64,000 bases of DNA from Bettongia penicillata ogilbyi (lineage: Eukaryota; Chordata; Mammalia; Diprotodontia; Potoroidae). The notes below the pieces were generated by a model. It did not search any database. It worked only from the letters and a program-made list of their open reading frames with translations, and was not told where the DNA came from. A program made the translations under genes and the position numbers. This document shows, in pieces, positions 54,470-63,795 of the stretch (position 1 is the first letter of the stretch; each line of letters opens with the position of its first letter). The DNA lies in NCBI GenBank assembly GCA_023548195.1, contig JAJHZJ010000496.1:4826001-4890000 (forward strand), given 5' to 3'.

Positions 54470-55000
54470 TCATGCATTCTGTGCTCCAGCCAAAGTTGTA
54501 ATAGTTTCACTAATTCAGAATTTTATCACCTGCCTCAGCTTAGAAGGTATTCCCTCCCCATCTTGCCTTCCAGTATTCTTAGCTTCTTTCTGGTCAGGCA
54601 CCAACCCATACTTGTAGCTGCTCCTTCTGGTTGCTTTCTATTTACCTTTTTATGTGCATGCTGCTTGTTCTAAATGGCATAATGTAAACCCCTTGAGGGT
54701 AGGGACTGCTTCCTCCCCACACCCACCTTTTTTTGTCAGTGCCTGAAACAATAGATGCTTAGTAGATGTGTGTGCTTATTGTCAGCTGCTACTGGCCCCT
54801 CTCCCAGAACTCTTCTCTATGTGTTTGAATATATTTTTAATATACGTTTACATATTCATGTTGATTCTACCATTAAAATGTAAGGTCCTTGATGGTGGAG
54901 AATTTTTTTTTTTGCTTTTTTCTTTGTTTTCCCCACACATAACACAGTTCTTGGAAACATATCAAGTACTTAATAAATGCTCTGTGATTAATTGTTTGTT
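54470..55000 (+). mobile_element. Two L2 3' ends in tandem
   Basis: The first ends with 'TAAACCCCTTGAGGGTAGGG' and 'AATAGATGCTTAGTAGATG' (about 54790). The second has 'AAATGTAAGGTCCTTGATGG' and 'AGTACTTAATAAATGCTCTG' (about 54985). A 123-codon frame spanning them is a shadow. Confidence 0.75.
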
Positions 55001-55485
55001 GAACCTTTATTGCTGGCAGGGAAAAAACCAGAATCAATCTTTCAATAATATTGAACTAAATTGTAACTATAAAGATACAGACTATGAGATTTTAGACAAT
55101 TTAGACTTCACTAAACAATTTATCCTTTTTGCATTTTGAGATTCTATTGTAATGTTGTGGGTTTTTTTCAAAATACTAAAATAACTATAGTTTGGGATTT
55201 TTGGCTAAGAAAATTAAATTACTAGCTACTAGGGCTACCTTATCTCCCTAAATATTTTGACAGTACATAATTTCATGCCACAAATCAATCGGATAGCTAA
55301 ACAACAATGGGGTCCAACATAGCTATCTCGTGATTTTTTTATGAAACTCATTTATGAAACTCATTTGTCGGTACTTGTGGAATATTTACCCTTAAGATTA
55401 TTCTTTATAATGAAAAAGAGTGGGGGTCTTAGTAGACAAGTTTCTTTGTGAGTCAGCATTGTGATTTTGCAGCCAAAATATCTGC
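55001..55485. other. Unassigned stretch
   Basis: AT-rich with no recognised repeat. Confidence 0.45.
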
Positions 55486-55606
55486 TACATTGAAATGCGT
55501 CGTGACCAGGACTTAAGTGATTTGCTCTTGTCAGACCACATCTAAAGCATTTTATTTATGATTGGGCATTTAGGTTTAGGAAAGACATTGCTAAGCTGGA
55601 AAGAAT

Positions 55607-55870
55607 TCATTATTTATTTATTTATTTCACCATCTTCTTCTCCAGCTCATTTTTTTAATTCTTATTTATTTATTTTTAGTTTTCAATAGTCTTTCCTGTC
55701 GGCCTTCCAGGCTACCTTGGGCTGGAAATCTCTTTCACTCTGTCATTTTCTGGCTTCTACTGCTCTGGAATTTGTTTAGAGTCTTTTCTTACAGGTATTT
55801 TATGGGCTGTGGGGGAAGAACCAGAGTATGTACATCTTTCTACTCTGCCATCTTGGCTCTACCTTGCAAT
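55607..55870 (-). mobile_element. 264-bp internally deleted L1/HAL1 derivative with TSD
   Basis: It is flanked by TGGAAAGAAT at 55597-55606 and 55871-55880, a perfect 10-bp TSD. On the minus strand it starts GGTAGAGCCAAGATGGCAG and runs about 175 bp through sequence closely matching the 5' end of the HAL1 at 21238 (AAAATACCTGTAAGAAAAGA, CTAAACAAATTCCAGAGCAG, GAGATTTCCAGC). It then jumps to the HAL1 3' terminus ATTGAAAACTAAAAATAAA and AAAT-rich tails. All of ORF1 and most of the UTRs are missing, giving a SINE-sized, L1-mobilised element or one internally deleted insertion. Confidence 0.82.
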
Positions 55871-55949
55871 TGGAAAGAATCGAGAATATAAGAATCAGGA
55901 TAGTGAAGGACTGGAGATTCTCTTTGGTTAGGGAGAAGGACCTGAGAAT

Positions 55950-56270
55950 GTTTGTTGGGTTCATCCTTCATTGCCAAAGAAGACCGTGCCATCAGAGAAA
56001 TGATGGCATGACTTGTACTTGATTTTGTTTTGAGTGAGAGAGGTTCTGTGCAGGTCACCAGCCTCACTTCCCCTCCAGAGCCATCTGGATCCAGGGGCCA
56101 GATATTCATCAGGATGACTGGAGATGGTCAAGGATGCAATGGGAGACCTTGGCCCCTTTAGGTCAAGGTCTATTCATGTACTCACTTAGGGTGAGGTAAC
56201 ATCCATTCAGCGAATAGGCCAGTTTAAGAAGTAGTCAGAGGATGGCTCCTTTAATGAGGCAAAGAATATT
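55950..56270 (-). mobile_element. RTE-mobilised SINE
   Basis: On the plus strand: TTCATCCTTCATTGCCAAAG (RTE-like terminus), GTGCAGGTCACCAGCCTCAC, CCAGAGCCATCTGGATCCAG, GGATGACTGGAGATGGTC and CATTCAGCGAATAGGCC. It is nested inside the L3. Confidence 0.8.
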
Positions 56271-56397
56271 TAGAGTGCAGAAGAAAGGACCCTGGGTGAG
56301 TGGAGGCATTATCTAGTTGTCATGAAGTGTTTTTAAGGGAGTCAAATGGAAGCAGGGTTAGATCTGCTCTGCTTGACCCCAGAAAGTATAACTAGAA

Positions 56398-58022
56398 AGT
56401 TGCTTGGTTGGTTGGTTGTTGTTCTTGGTTCTCGAAGAGGACCAAAATGACATCACCATGAGAAAGCGAAGTTTCAGTGCATACGACTATGGCTGATCAG
56501 ACCAATATGAGCTTGGAATGCTCTACCACAGACTGAGCACAGATAATCCCTGTGAATATTTTGGGTGAATACTCCAGATTGGCACTTCCTACGTTTCCTT
56601 GGTGCAGTTTCAATTCTGTTTTACTCATAGAGCACAGCCCCTTTTCTGAAGTGGGTATGCCATGCTGAGCGGTCTTGTGCTATTGTCTCCCATGTTGTAC
56701 AGTCAAATCCAAAGTTCTTGAGAGAGACTTTGAAAGTGTCCCTGTATCACTTCTTCTGACCACCATGTGGTTACATGCCCCGTATGAGTTCTCCATAAAA
56801 TAGTCTTTTTGACAAGCATACATTTTGCATTTGAATAATATGGCCAGGCTGTCGGAGTTGTGCTCTCTGAAGCATAGTCTGAATGCTTGGAAGTTTAGTT
56901 TGAGCAAGGACCACAGTATCTAGTACCTTATCCTGCCAGTTGATTTTCAGAATCTTCCTAAGACAGTTCAAATGGAAGCAATTCAGGTATGGCACTGGTA
57001 GACTGTCCATGTTTCACAGGAATACACCAATGAGGTCAGCACAACAGCTCTGCAGACCTTGGATTTGGAAGTCACTCTAATACCTCTTCTCTCCCAAACT
57101 TTTCTTCAGAGCTTCCCAAACACTGGCAACGCATGCATCAACATCATTGTCAATGTGTACATCCCTGGAAAGTACACTACCAAGGCAACTGAACTTATCC
57201 ACAGCATTCAAAACTTCTCCATTTGTTGTAACTGATGGTTCCACATACGGATGGTGTGGTGGTGGCTGATGGAACACTTGTGTTTTCTTGATGATTATTA
57301 GGCCAAAATTAGCACAGGCAGCAGAGAATTGATCCATACTTTGTTGCATCTCAGCTTCAGAGTCTGCATTGAGTGCACAATCATCTGCAAACAGAAAATT
57401 ATGCACCAATTCTCTCTCCACTTTGATCTTGCCTTGTAGCTTTTTCAAGTTGAAGAATTTACTATCAGTACAGTAATTGACCTTGATGCACTGCTCATCC
57501 TCACTGAAAGCATTTGACAACATAGCTGAAAACAACATGCTAAAAAGCATGTAAGCAAGCACACGGCCGTGTTTCACTCCATCGGTGACTGGGAAGCAAG
57601 CATTGTCCACTATCCAGCACCTGGGCAAACATGCCATCATGAAATTGACATACAATAATGATGAATTTCTCTGGGCAACCAAATTTTGACATAATTTTCC
57701 ATAAGCCATCATGAATAACAGTGTCAAAGGCCTTGGTCAGATCTAAAAATGTTGTGTACAGACCTCTGTTCTGCTCCTGGCATTTCTCCTGGACTTATTG
57801 GGCAACAAACACCATATCAACTGTTTCTCGGCCTTTTCTGAAGCCACACTGACTCTGAGGTATATGACCATCTTCCAGGTGAAGGATCAGCCTATTAAGG
57901 AGGAAACTAGCAAGAATCTTGCCAGCAATGACTAAGAGAGAGACCCCCCTGCTTCTCCCCGTGATTGTCCCAGGACAATCTATTCCCTTTACTTTTATAG
58001 AGATGGACAACAGAGGCTTCCT
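56398..58022 (-). mobile_element. Finger-bearing RTE-like LINE, copy C (1.6 kb)
   Basis: This is the longest copy, 5'-truncated in the RT fingers. In order on the minus strand: GNYRGVSLL-like, AGKILASFLLNRLI and SQCGFRKGRETVDMVF (58010-57795); palm A region at about 57730-57780; then frame 57727-57077 with FPVTDGVKHGRVLAYMLF and the catalytic LFADDCALNADSE (FADD codons at 57380-57391, intact). Next come SAACANFGL and FSCLGSVLSRD, thumb KILKINWQDK and LPSIQTMLQRAQ at 57010-56771, and KRLFYGEL. Near the C-terminus a C-X2-C-X12-H-X3-H finger (CSVCGRAFQAHIGLISH..., 56477-56539) is intact. The 3' end is a GGTT/GTT tandem tail and not poly(A). Frameshifts and stops inactivate it. Confidence 0.87.
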
Positions 58023-58024
58023 TG

Positions 58025-58135
58025 AATTCCTGGGTATTTGTATCCCCAGGGCTTAGTTCAGTGCCCAGCATTGAATAAGTTCTAAAGAAGTGCTTGTTGT
58101 CTTGTCTTGCTTTATAACAGATAGTAGTTGCAAAT
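58025..58135 (+). mobile_element. L2 3' terminus
   Basis: 'TGTATCCCCAGGGCTTAGTTC' and 'AGTGCCCAGCATTGAATAAG' abut the 5' end of the RTE-like copy. Confidence 0.7.
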
Positions 58136-58409
58136 AGGTAGATGTAGGCATGATGGATGGAAAACTACTCCCATTACTCTTGCCACTACTCAGAAAAACT
58201 TTGGAGCTGTTTGAATGTGGAATGGATTGTCTTAGAAGAAGAGAACTATTTGGTTCCCACAGTGCTTTGAATGAAGGCAAGGTAACCCTTGGTGGGCAAG
58301 TGATAGCAGAATTCCTTACCAGGGACACACTAAAGACTCCTTCTAATCCTTAAATTCGGTGATATGGAGCAAACATGAAGCTAGATTTTTAATAAATAAT
58401 TTCAGATGA

Positions 58410-58570
58410 TCTATGTATATGTGTGTGTACACACACTATATATATATCTATACGTAAATAAATATATATAGGAATATAAATATATGTGTGTATGTTCAGA
58501 CATACATGTATATATATATTTGTACATACACACATATACATACATACACACACATATACACACACCCACA
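58410..58570. repeat. TA/TG/CA compound microsatellite
   Basis: Alternating (TG)n, (TA)n, ATACATACA and (CA)n units. A separate (CA)n lies at 58712-58726. Confidence 0.88.
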
Positions 58571-58880
58571 GATGACTGTAAATGATGCTTTCTTGCCTCC
58601 TAGTTTTACACAGGGGATTGTATGCCATTTGTACTGTGGTGTTTCCTTTATGTCAGCACATTAGCTTGAAATGATTTTGTTGATAAACTATGAGCTGATT
58701 CTTTGTCTTGACACACACACACACATCTTTCTTTTTTAACTTGACATTAGTACGTATGCATTTTTTATGAATTCCTCTGGCTCTGAAAGCTTATGTGACA
58801 AGTATTAGATGATATGTTAACATGGATTAATGTTAACCCTAGTGGAAATAGGGACAGGGGATCAGGAAATCCCTGCATTT
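58571..58880. other. Unassigned stretch
   Basis: No recognised features beyond the short (CA)n. Confidence 0.45.
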
Positions 58881-58884
58881 TGGT

Positions 58885-59055
58885 AGGCTGGAAAGAAGCT
58901 TAGGTTTGGAGTCAAAGGCCTTGGGCTCCAATTCTACTTATTATCTGTGTGAACCAAAAATTTGCTTTAAATTTTTCTTCTCTAGATCTCAGGTTTCTCA
59001 TATGTAAAATGGAGAGGGGGATTGTTGCATGATATGATTTCTCCTAGCTATACTT
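58885..59055 (+). mobile_element. MIR-type SINE
   Basis: 'TTAGGTTTGGAGTCAAAGGC', 'CTCAGGTTTCTCATATGTAA' and 'GATATGATTTCTCCTAGCTAT'. Confidence 0.7.
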
Positions 59056-59199
59056 TTTTTTTGCTCATAAAGTATTATTGATATCTTTTGCTTTTATATA
59101 GTTTTCATTTCCAATTAATACGTTTCCTCCCTTCCTGTCCTAGGGAAGCATTCCACACAAAAAGGGGTAAAATAGCAGTTCAGCAAAAGTAATCAATAT

Positions 59200-59435
59200 A
59201 ACATAGTAGGTAGAGAGCTAAGGAGACCTGATTTCAAATCTAGCCTCAAATTTGCTAGCTGTGTGAGAGTGGGTGAGTCACTTAACTTCTGTCTACATCA
59301 GTTCCTCATCTGTACAATACAAATAATAAAATGCCTGCCTTTTGAAGCTGTTGTGATGATAAAAAGAAATATCTGTAAAGAGCTTTGCAAATCCTCAATG
59401 CGGTGTAGATGCTGCTTAGTGTTATCAACCAAGCA
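59200..59435 (+). mobile_element. MIR/MAR1-type SINE, full length
   Basis: 'AACATAGTAGGTAGAGAGC', 'ATTTCAAATCTAGCCTC', 'TTGCTAGCTGTGTGAGAG', 'CAGTTCCTCATCTGTACAAT' and 'AAAGAGCTTTGCAAATCCTC'. The 130 bp before it resemble L1 3' sequence too weakly to call. Confidence 0.85.
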
Positions 59436-59812
59436 CGACAGTATATGTGATGTCTTGTACCCATAGTACTCCACCTCTGCAAAAAGGGAAGAATATGATC
59501 CTCTACATCCTTAGCACTGTGAAATTCTTATTAGGAAAAAGAGGGGAAAGGAGCAATGCAGAAGGGATGTTGACCAAAGGAACAGTTGAGTAGCTCCCTC
59601 AAAGTCTTGAAGCCCAGTTAATTTTCTGTTGCCTAGTCAAAACTCTTTGCATCATGCAGACAAATAGACCACAGAGGTGTTAAGACTAATGCTGCTCTGA
59701 ATTGTTGCTGTGGATCATTAGGGACAGAGTGTCGTCCTGGACCCCTGCAGAGAGTTCAGAAGACTCAGTTTGACTAACCCAGAAAAGGATCATGTAAAGG
59801 GTTGTGTCTATT
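59436..59812. other. Unassigned stretch
   Basis: No recognised features. Confidence 0.45.
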
Positions 59813-59814
59813 CA

Positions 59815-59935
59815 ACAACGATTCAACTCAATAGATATTTACTGAGCCTGTTAATACGCACCAATCCCTGTACTCAGTGACACAAAGACATAAATTAAAC
59901 AGTTCTGGTCTGCAAGGAGCCAATACTCTACTATA
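59815..59935 (-). mobile_element. L2 3' tail
   Basis: 'CAATAGATATTTACTGAGCC', 'CAATCCCTGTACTCAGTG' and 'TCTGCAAGGAGCCAATAC'. Confidence 0.72.
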
Positions 59936-60164
59936 GTCAACTATAGTTAGCAGTGTGAAAGTTTCTGTCTGTGAGACAGTTTGACCAGGTATGAGTCGGA
60001 GGGAATTCAGACATCAGAAGGCCTTTCACAGCAGGAATGAGTGATCCAGTCCTTGGGTCCAATCTATGGAATCCAGAGGGTAGGAAAATAGGAGTTGACC
60101 CAGGAGAGCTGCCCATTGTGGGATCCAGGATACTGATTGAAGGTAACATATGGGAAAGAATTTT

Positions 60165-60342
60165 TACCTGTATTTGGAATTCAGAGACTGAGGTTCCAAG
60201 TCCTAACTCTTCCATTTAAGACTCATCTGTTGAGAGGAAAACCAATTCACCTCTCTGGGTTTGTTTCCTCATGTGTAAAAGGAGGGGTCAGGTGTCATCC
60301 AGATGATCTCAAAGATTGCTTCCCATTCTATATTGTATGACC
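60165..60342 (+). mobile_element. MIR-type SINE
   Basis: 'CCTGTATTTGGAATTCAGAG', 'TTTGTTTCCTCATGTGTAAA' and 'GATGATCTCAAAGATTGC'. Confidence 0.72.
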
Positions 60343-60354
60343 CAGTAGGGCAGT

Positions 60355-61012
60355 GTGGCTCAGTGTGCTTTGCCCCATGTTGTTCAATGACTTGCTTCAA
60401 GGAATATGTGGCATGCTCATCGAATGTACAAGATGTTGCAGTGCTAGAGGTGGGAGCAATATGATTTGCACACTGGATGGCAGAGTTGGAATTCAAAAGG
60501 TTTTTGACAGGTAGAACATTGGGTCAAATCTAATAAACCAAATTTCACTTTTCACAGGGTAAATTTAAAGAGTTTAGTTCAAAAAATGTCACAGTAACAT
60601 ATGGAAGAGGTATCATTAGCAGCTTGTCTGGAAAATTAAAAGAAGAAAGATCTGGGTGTCTTAATAGACGGCAAGCTGAAACCAAATATGATTCAACACT
60701 ATCATACGATACAATAGCTAATTCAGTCTTGTAGTGCACTAAGAAACATAATGCTTCCAGATTACATCTGGAATATCATCCTCAGATGGAGATGTCACAG
60801 TTTATAAAGGATGTTGAAAGGCTGGAAACATTCCAGAATAAGGCAATCAAAATTCTGATAAAGTCTTATCAAATGAGAAGTGGTTGAAATAACTGGTAGA
60901 CCTGTAACCTGAAGAGGAAAATTCTCAGGAGATATAGGATACCTGTCCTCAAGTACTTGAAGAGTTGGCTAATGCCTTGTTCTGGGTCTCCCCCATCCCA
61001 TGTCTGGAGTGT

Positions 61013-61080
<68 letters not shown>

Positions 61081-61505
61081 CCCCTCTATTTATCTGCATG
61101 TTATTACTATTATGAGATAAATTCCTTAAGAATGGGGACTGTTTTTGTCTTTTTTTTTTGGTGTCTTGATTTCTTGCACAATGCCTGTACTTGGTAAGTA
61201 TTTAGCAAATGTCAGTTATTGACAATAAGTATGGTTAGACTTAGTCTGTGTGGTTCTAGAAGGTAGAATCAAGGGCATAAATTAGAAATGGGCAGATTTC
61301 ATATTCATGTCAAGAAACCATTCATAACAATTCCAGCTCTGTGCAAGTGAAATGGACTGCCTCAGGATGTGGTTGGTTGCCCTTCATTGGAGGTCTTAAA
61401 GCAGAGCCTGAATGAAACCTTGATGATGCAGTGGGAATTTTCTTACAAATACAGTTTAGACTACATGACCACTGAGTTCCAGTTCTACTCTGAAATTCTA
61501 TATGA
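60355..61505 (+). mobile_element. L3/CR1 LINE 3' coding region, interrupted
   Basis: The left part (60355-60974) has LFNDL-type coding, GGGTCAAATCTAATAAACC, GATCTGGGTGTCTTAATAGA, AGATTACATCTGGAATATC and TCCTCAAGTACTTGAAGAG. The right part (61232-61505) has GACTTAGTCTGTGTGGTTC, GTGAAATGGACTGCCTCAGG and TTCATTGGAGGTCTTAAAGC. It is among the best-ordered L3 copies here, but the frame is broken. Confidence 0.8.
60975..61240 (+). mobile_element. (CT)n plus L2 3' tail inserted in L3
   Basis: The pure (CT)n at 61013-61078 is followed by 'AAATTCCTTAAGAATGGGGAC' and 'GCACAATGCCTGTACTTGG' (L2 end). L3 sequence resumes immediately after. Confidence 0.72.
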
Positions 61506-62085
61506 AGGTTTTGATAATGTCAGTGGCTGACTTATATGTCCAGAGTTGCATAAGTAACCCTCCTCCCCCCAACCTTCATAATTTGTCACACCTGGGAAGT
61601 TGATTGCCTACTATGTGCAATCCCTTCCAGAGAATGACTTCTCCCTGCTTGATGGAAATCCCTAAATATCTTTTAGAGTTATATTTTCAATCATTATAAA
61701 GACATGACCCTCAACTGGGCTCCATGCCAAATACAGAACAGTATGAGATAATATAAAAAGGCTTATTCATGTCAACTGATAATTTATTGGACTGAAAATT
61801 GTCATGAGGGAAAATTCTATAAATATATATTTTATCTAACATTTTATAAAGAGTTTTTGGGGGAATGACACCAGTTATTGATGTAACTGGTTATTGATCA
61901 ATGTGGCTGTGAAGTTGATCTGGAAACAGATTCTTCTGGCAAATAAGCTACTTTCTATGGACATGTGACATATTTTTGTAAATTGCATCACCATCATCTC
62001 CCCTAGGCCAAGAATGAATATGCTCATCTAGAGTGTATTTTGAAAGAATCAATAAGATTTTCATGATTGTGGTAAGTATCACAGT
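61506..62085. other. Unassigned repeat-poor stretch
   Basis: No repeat or gene recognised. It contains a short direct repeat, GTTATTGATGTAACTG and GTTATTGATCAATGTGG, near 61875-61900. Confidence 0.4.
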
Positions 62086-62087
62086 TT

Positions 62088-62205
62088 AATAAGTATGTTA
62101 GACTTGGAAGTCCAAAGATCTAAGTTGAATTCTTGATTGTTCATTTATATCTGTGAACTACTTAATCTCTGGGAGCCTCATTTACACTGTTGTGGGGAAA
62201 GTTAG
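62088..62205 (+). mobile_element. CORE-SINE fragment
   Basis: 'GTTAGACTTGGAAGTCCAAAG', 'CTAAGTTGAATTCTTGATTG' and 'TAATCTCTGGGAGCCTCATT'. Confidence 0.6.
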
Positions 62206-62390
62206 TCATTCAATAAGCTTTTATTAAGTACTTACTATGTGCTGGACACTGGAATACAAGGAGAAAGAAAAAAAAGATATTCCAAAAAAGATAGTCTCTT
62301 CCCTCTTAGGAGCTTGCATTCTGATGAGGGAAGACAACACGTAAAAGTAATCTGAAAACGTAGGGAAGAGGGAAGAAAGAAGGCACCTGC
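62206..62390 (-). mobile_element. L2 3' tail
   Basis: 'GTACTTACTATGTGCTGGAC', 'CTTAGGAGCTTGCATTCTGA'. Confidence 0.8.
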
Positions 62391-62589
62391 ATTGGGGAAT
62401 GCCAGAGAAAGTGTGGAAAGTAAGAATAGACCCGGGAGAAATATGATAACTGGACTGGCCTGGGAACTTTCTTTAAAATGGAGAATTTTAGAAGAACCAA
62501 CCAATCAGAGGAAGGGGCCTGAGGAACAGAGAAGCTAATGTGATATGGTGAAGAAAAGTCTGGAGAAGAATGAAGACATGGCTAGCCCT

Positions 62590-62685
62590 GTCACTTTCTG
62601 TAAAATGGAAATTGGGGCAGTGCCTTGTAAACCTTCAACTTTAAGGTTTTGAACATTCAACAAATGTGAGTTATTCATACAGGAA
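62590..62685 (+). mobile_element. MIR 3' fragment
   Basis: 'TCACTTTCTGTAAAATGGAA' and 'GCAGTGCCTTGTAAACC'. Confidence 0.5.
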
Positions 62686-62884
62686 GCAGTACTATAGAAG
62701 GGCTACTTCATTATTTTCAGAATCCTTTTCAGCTTATACTCTTAATCCTAGGGAATTCTAAAAGTTGATCAAAGAGAGACTGTTGCTCAAAATGAATAAT
62801 TGTTTTTTATTCCCTCCCAAAATGGAAAGGCTCTTTTCTCTTTGGCTAATGAGATCCAGTTGATCATTTGACATGACATGTTTG

Positions 62885-63093
62885 GAATATAGATTGCCAA
62901 AGTTGAGAAGAAGGAAGAGAATGAAGAAGGAGGAGGACAGGAAGGGAGAGATAGAGGGACACAAAGAGAAAGAGAGACTGAGACACAGAAAGACAGACAG
63001 AAGCAAGGACAGAGAGACAGACAGAGAAATAGAGATACAGAGAGAGAGAGACAAAGGAGAGGAAAGGAGAAGGAGGAAAGGAATGAGAGAAAG
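62885..63093. repeat. GA-rich polypurine low-complexity DNA
   Basis: Degenerate GAGA/GACA/GGAA units over about 200 bp. The overlapping 98- and 74-codon frames are artefacts. Confidence 0.9.
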
Positions 63094-63139
63094 ATAAGTG
63101 TTTTTTATTATTATTTTCAGAACTTTGGATGGTGGTGTA

Positions 63140-63360
63140 TTACAAGAGGAGTTGCTTCCTTGAATATTTAAATTGAGTCTTTAGAACATTTATCCTTGTG
63201 GAGCTGCTTTGTTCTCCTTCACTAGGTGGGGGAAACTTTAAGTGAAGACTAGATCCCAGCTCGTGGGGAGGGTGCTGCAGAAGGGATTCTTATCCCATTG
63301 TGGGTTGCATTAGGTCATTTCTAATATCACTCCTAATTCAGAGTATTTGTGATTCTGTAA
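63140..63360 (+). mobile_element. L3/CR1 3' end
   Basis: 'GGGTGCTGCAGAAGGGATTC', 'GGGTTGCATTAGGTCATTTC' and 'AGAGTATTTGTGATTCTGTAA' match the L3 terminus. Confidence 0.65.
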
Positions 63361-63364
63361 TTTG

Positions 63365-63391
63365 ATGTGTATGTGTGTGTGTCTGTGTGTA
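63365..63391. repeat. Short (TG)n
   Basis: About 13 units with one interruption. Confidence 0.9.
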
Positions 63392-63394
63392 ATT

Positions 63395-63655
63395 CATTAG
63401 CATCATCCTTAGATACATTCATCATTGCAATAGGACTTATTTAGGGTTCCACCAGAACAGGGCCAAGTATTACCTGCTGCTCGTTTCCATTTAGTCTCAG
63501 AAGACACCTACACCTATAAACAGCTGTTGAACTGAATTGTGGCTGATTAAGCTCTATCAGGTTTGAGTTTTTTCCCTCCAATCTGAAAGTTACTGTGCAC
63601 AGAGACCCTTATAGGCCAGCCCTTAAAGAACCTCACAGCTCTGTGGTCAGTGACT
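63395..63655. other. Unassigned stretch
   Basis: No recognised features. Confidence 0.45.
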
Positions 63656-63657
63656 CA

Positions 63658-63795
63658 TATTTTTGTTGTTTTGTCATTTCAATTGTATCCGACGCTTCTT
63701 CAACCCATTCAGGGTTTTCTTGGCAAAGATACAGGAATGATTTGCTATTCCTTTTTCCAGTTCATTTTATAAATGAAGAAACTGAGATTTGAAAG
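63658..63795 (-). mobile_element. MAR1-like SINE, 3' half
   Basis: 'GTCATTTCAATTGTATCCGAC', 'CCCATTCAGGGTTTTCTTGGC' and 'GATTTGCTATTCCTTTTTCC' are the reverse of the tail seen at 2600-2690 and 29660-29760. Confidence 0.85.

Larger units (their letters stand above)
55490..58370 (+). mobile_element. L3/CR1 LINE with three nested insertions
   Basis: Collinear L3 pieces are: 55490-55606 (CTTGTCAGACCACATCTAAA, AGACATTGCTAAGCTGGAAA); 55871-55949 (AGGATAGTGAAGGACTGGAG); 56300-56397 (GTTAGATCTGCTCTGCTTGA, CCCCAGAAAGTATAAC); and 58190-58370 (GTGGAATGGATTGTCTTAG, ACCCTTGGTGGGCAAG). Together they follow the CR1/L3 3' order. They are separated by a HAL1 derivative, an RTE-SINE, and an RTE-like LINE with an L2 tail. 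Confidence 0.72.

Noticed and set aside
54768..55139. 123-codon open frame
   Set aside because: It runs through an L2 3' tail and AT-rich unique DNA, and its composition is that of the repeat.
57077..57727. A 216-codon minus-strand frame as a host gene
   Set aside because: It carries the FADD reverse-transcriptase box and continues in other frames into the rest of the RTE-like LINE.
52103..58022. Segmental duplication explaining the two SINE-plus-RTE arrangements
   Set aside because: Flanking and intervening DNA differ (MIR versus L3 hosts) and truncation points differ, so independent insertions fit better.
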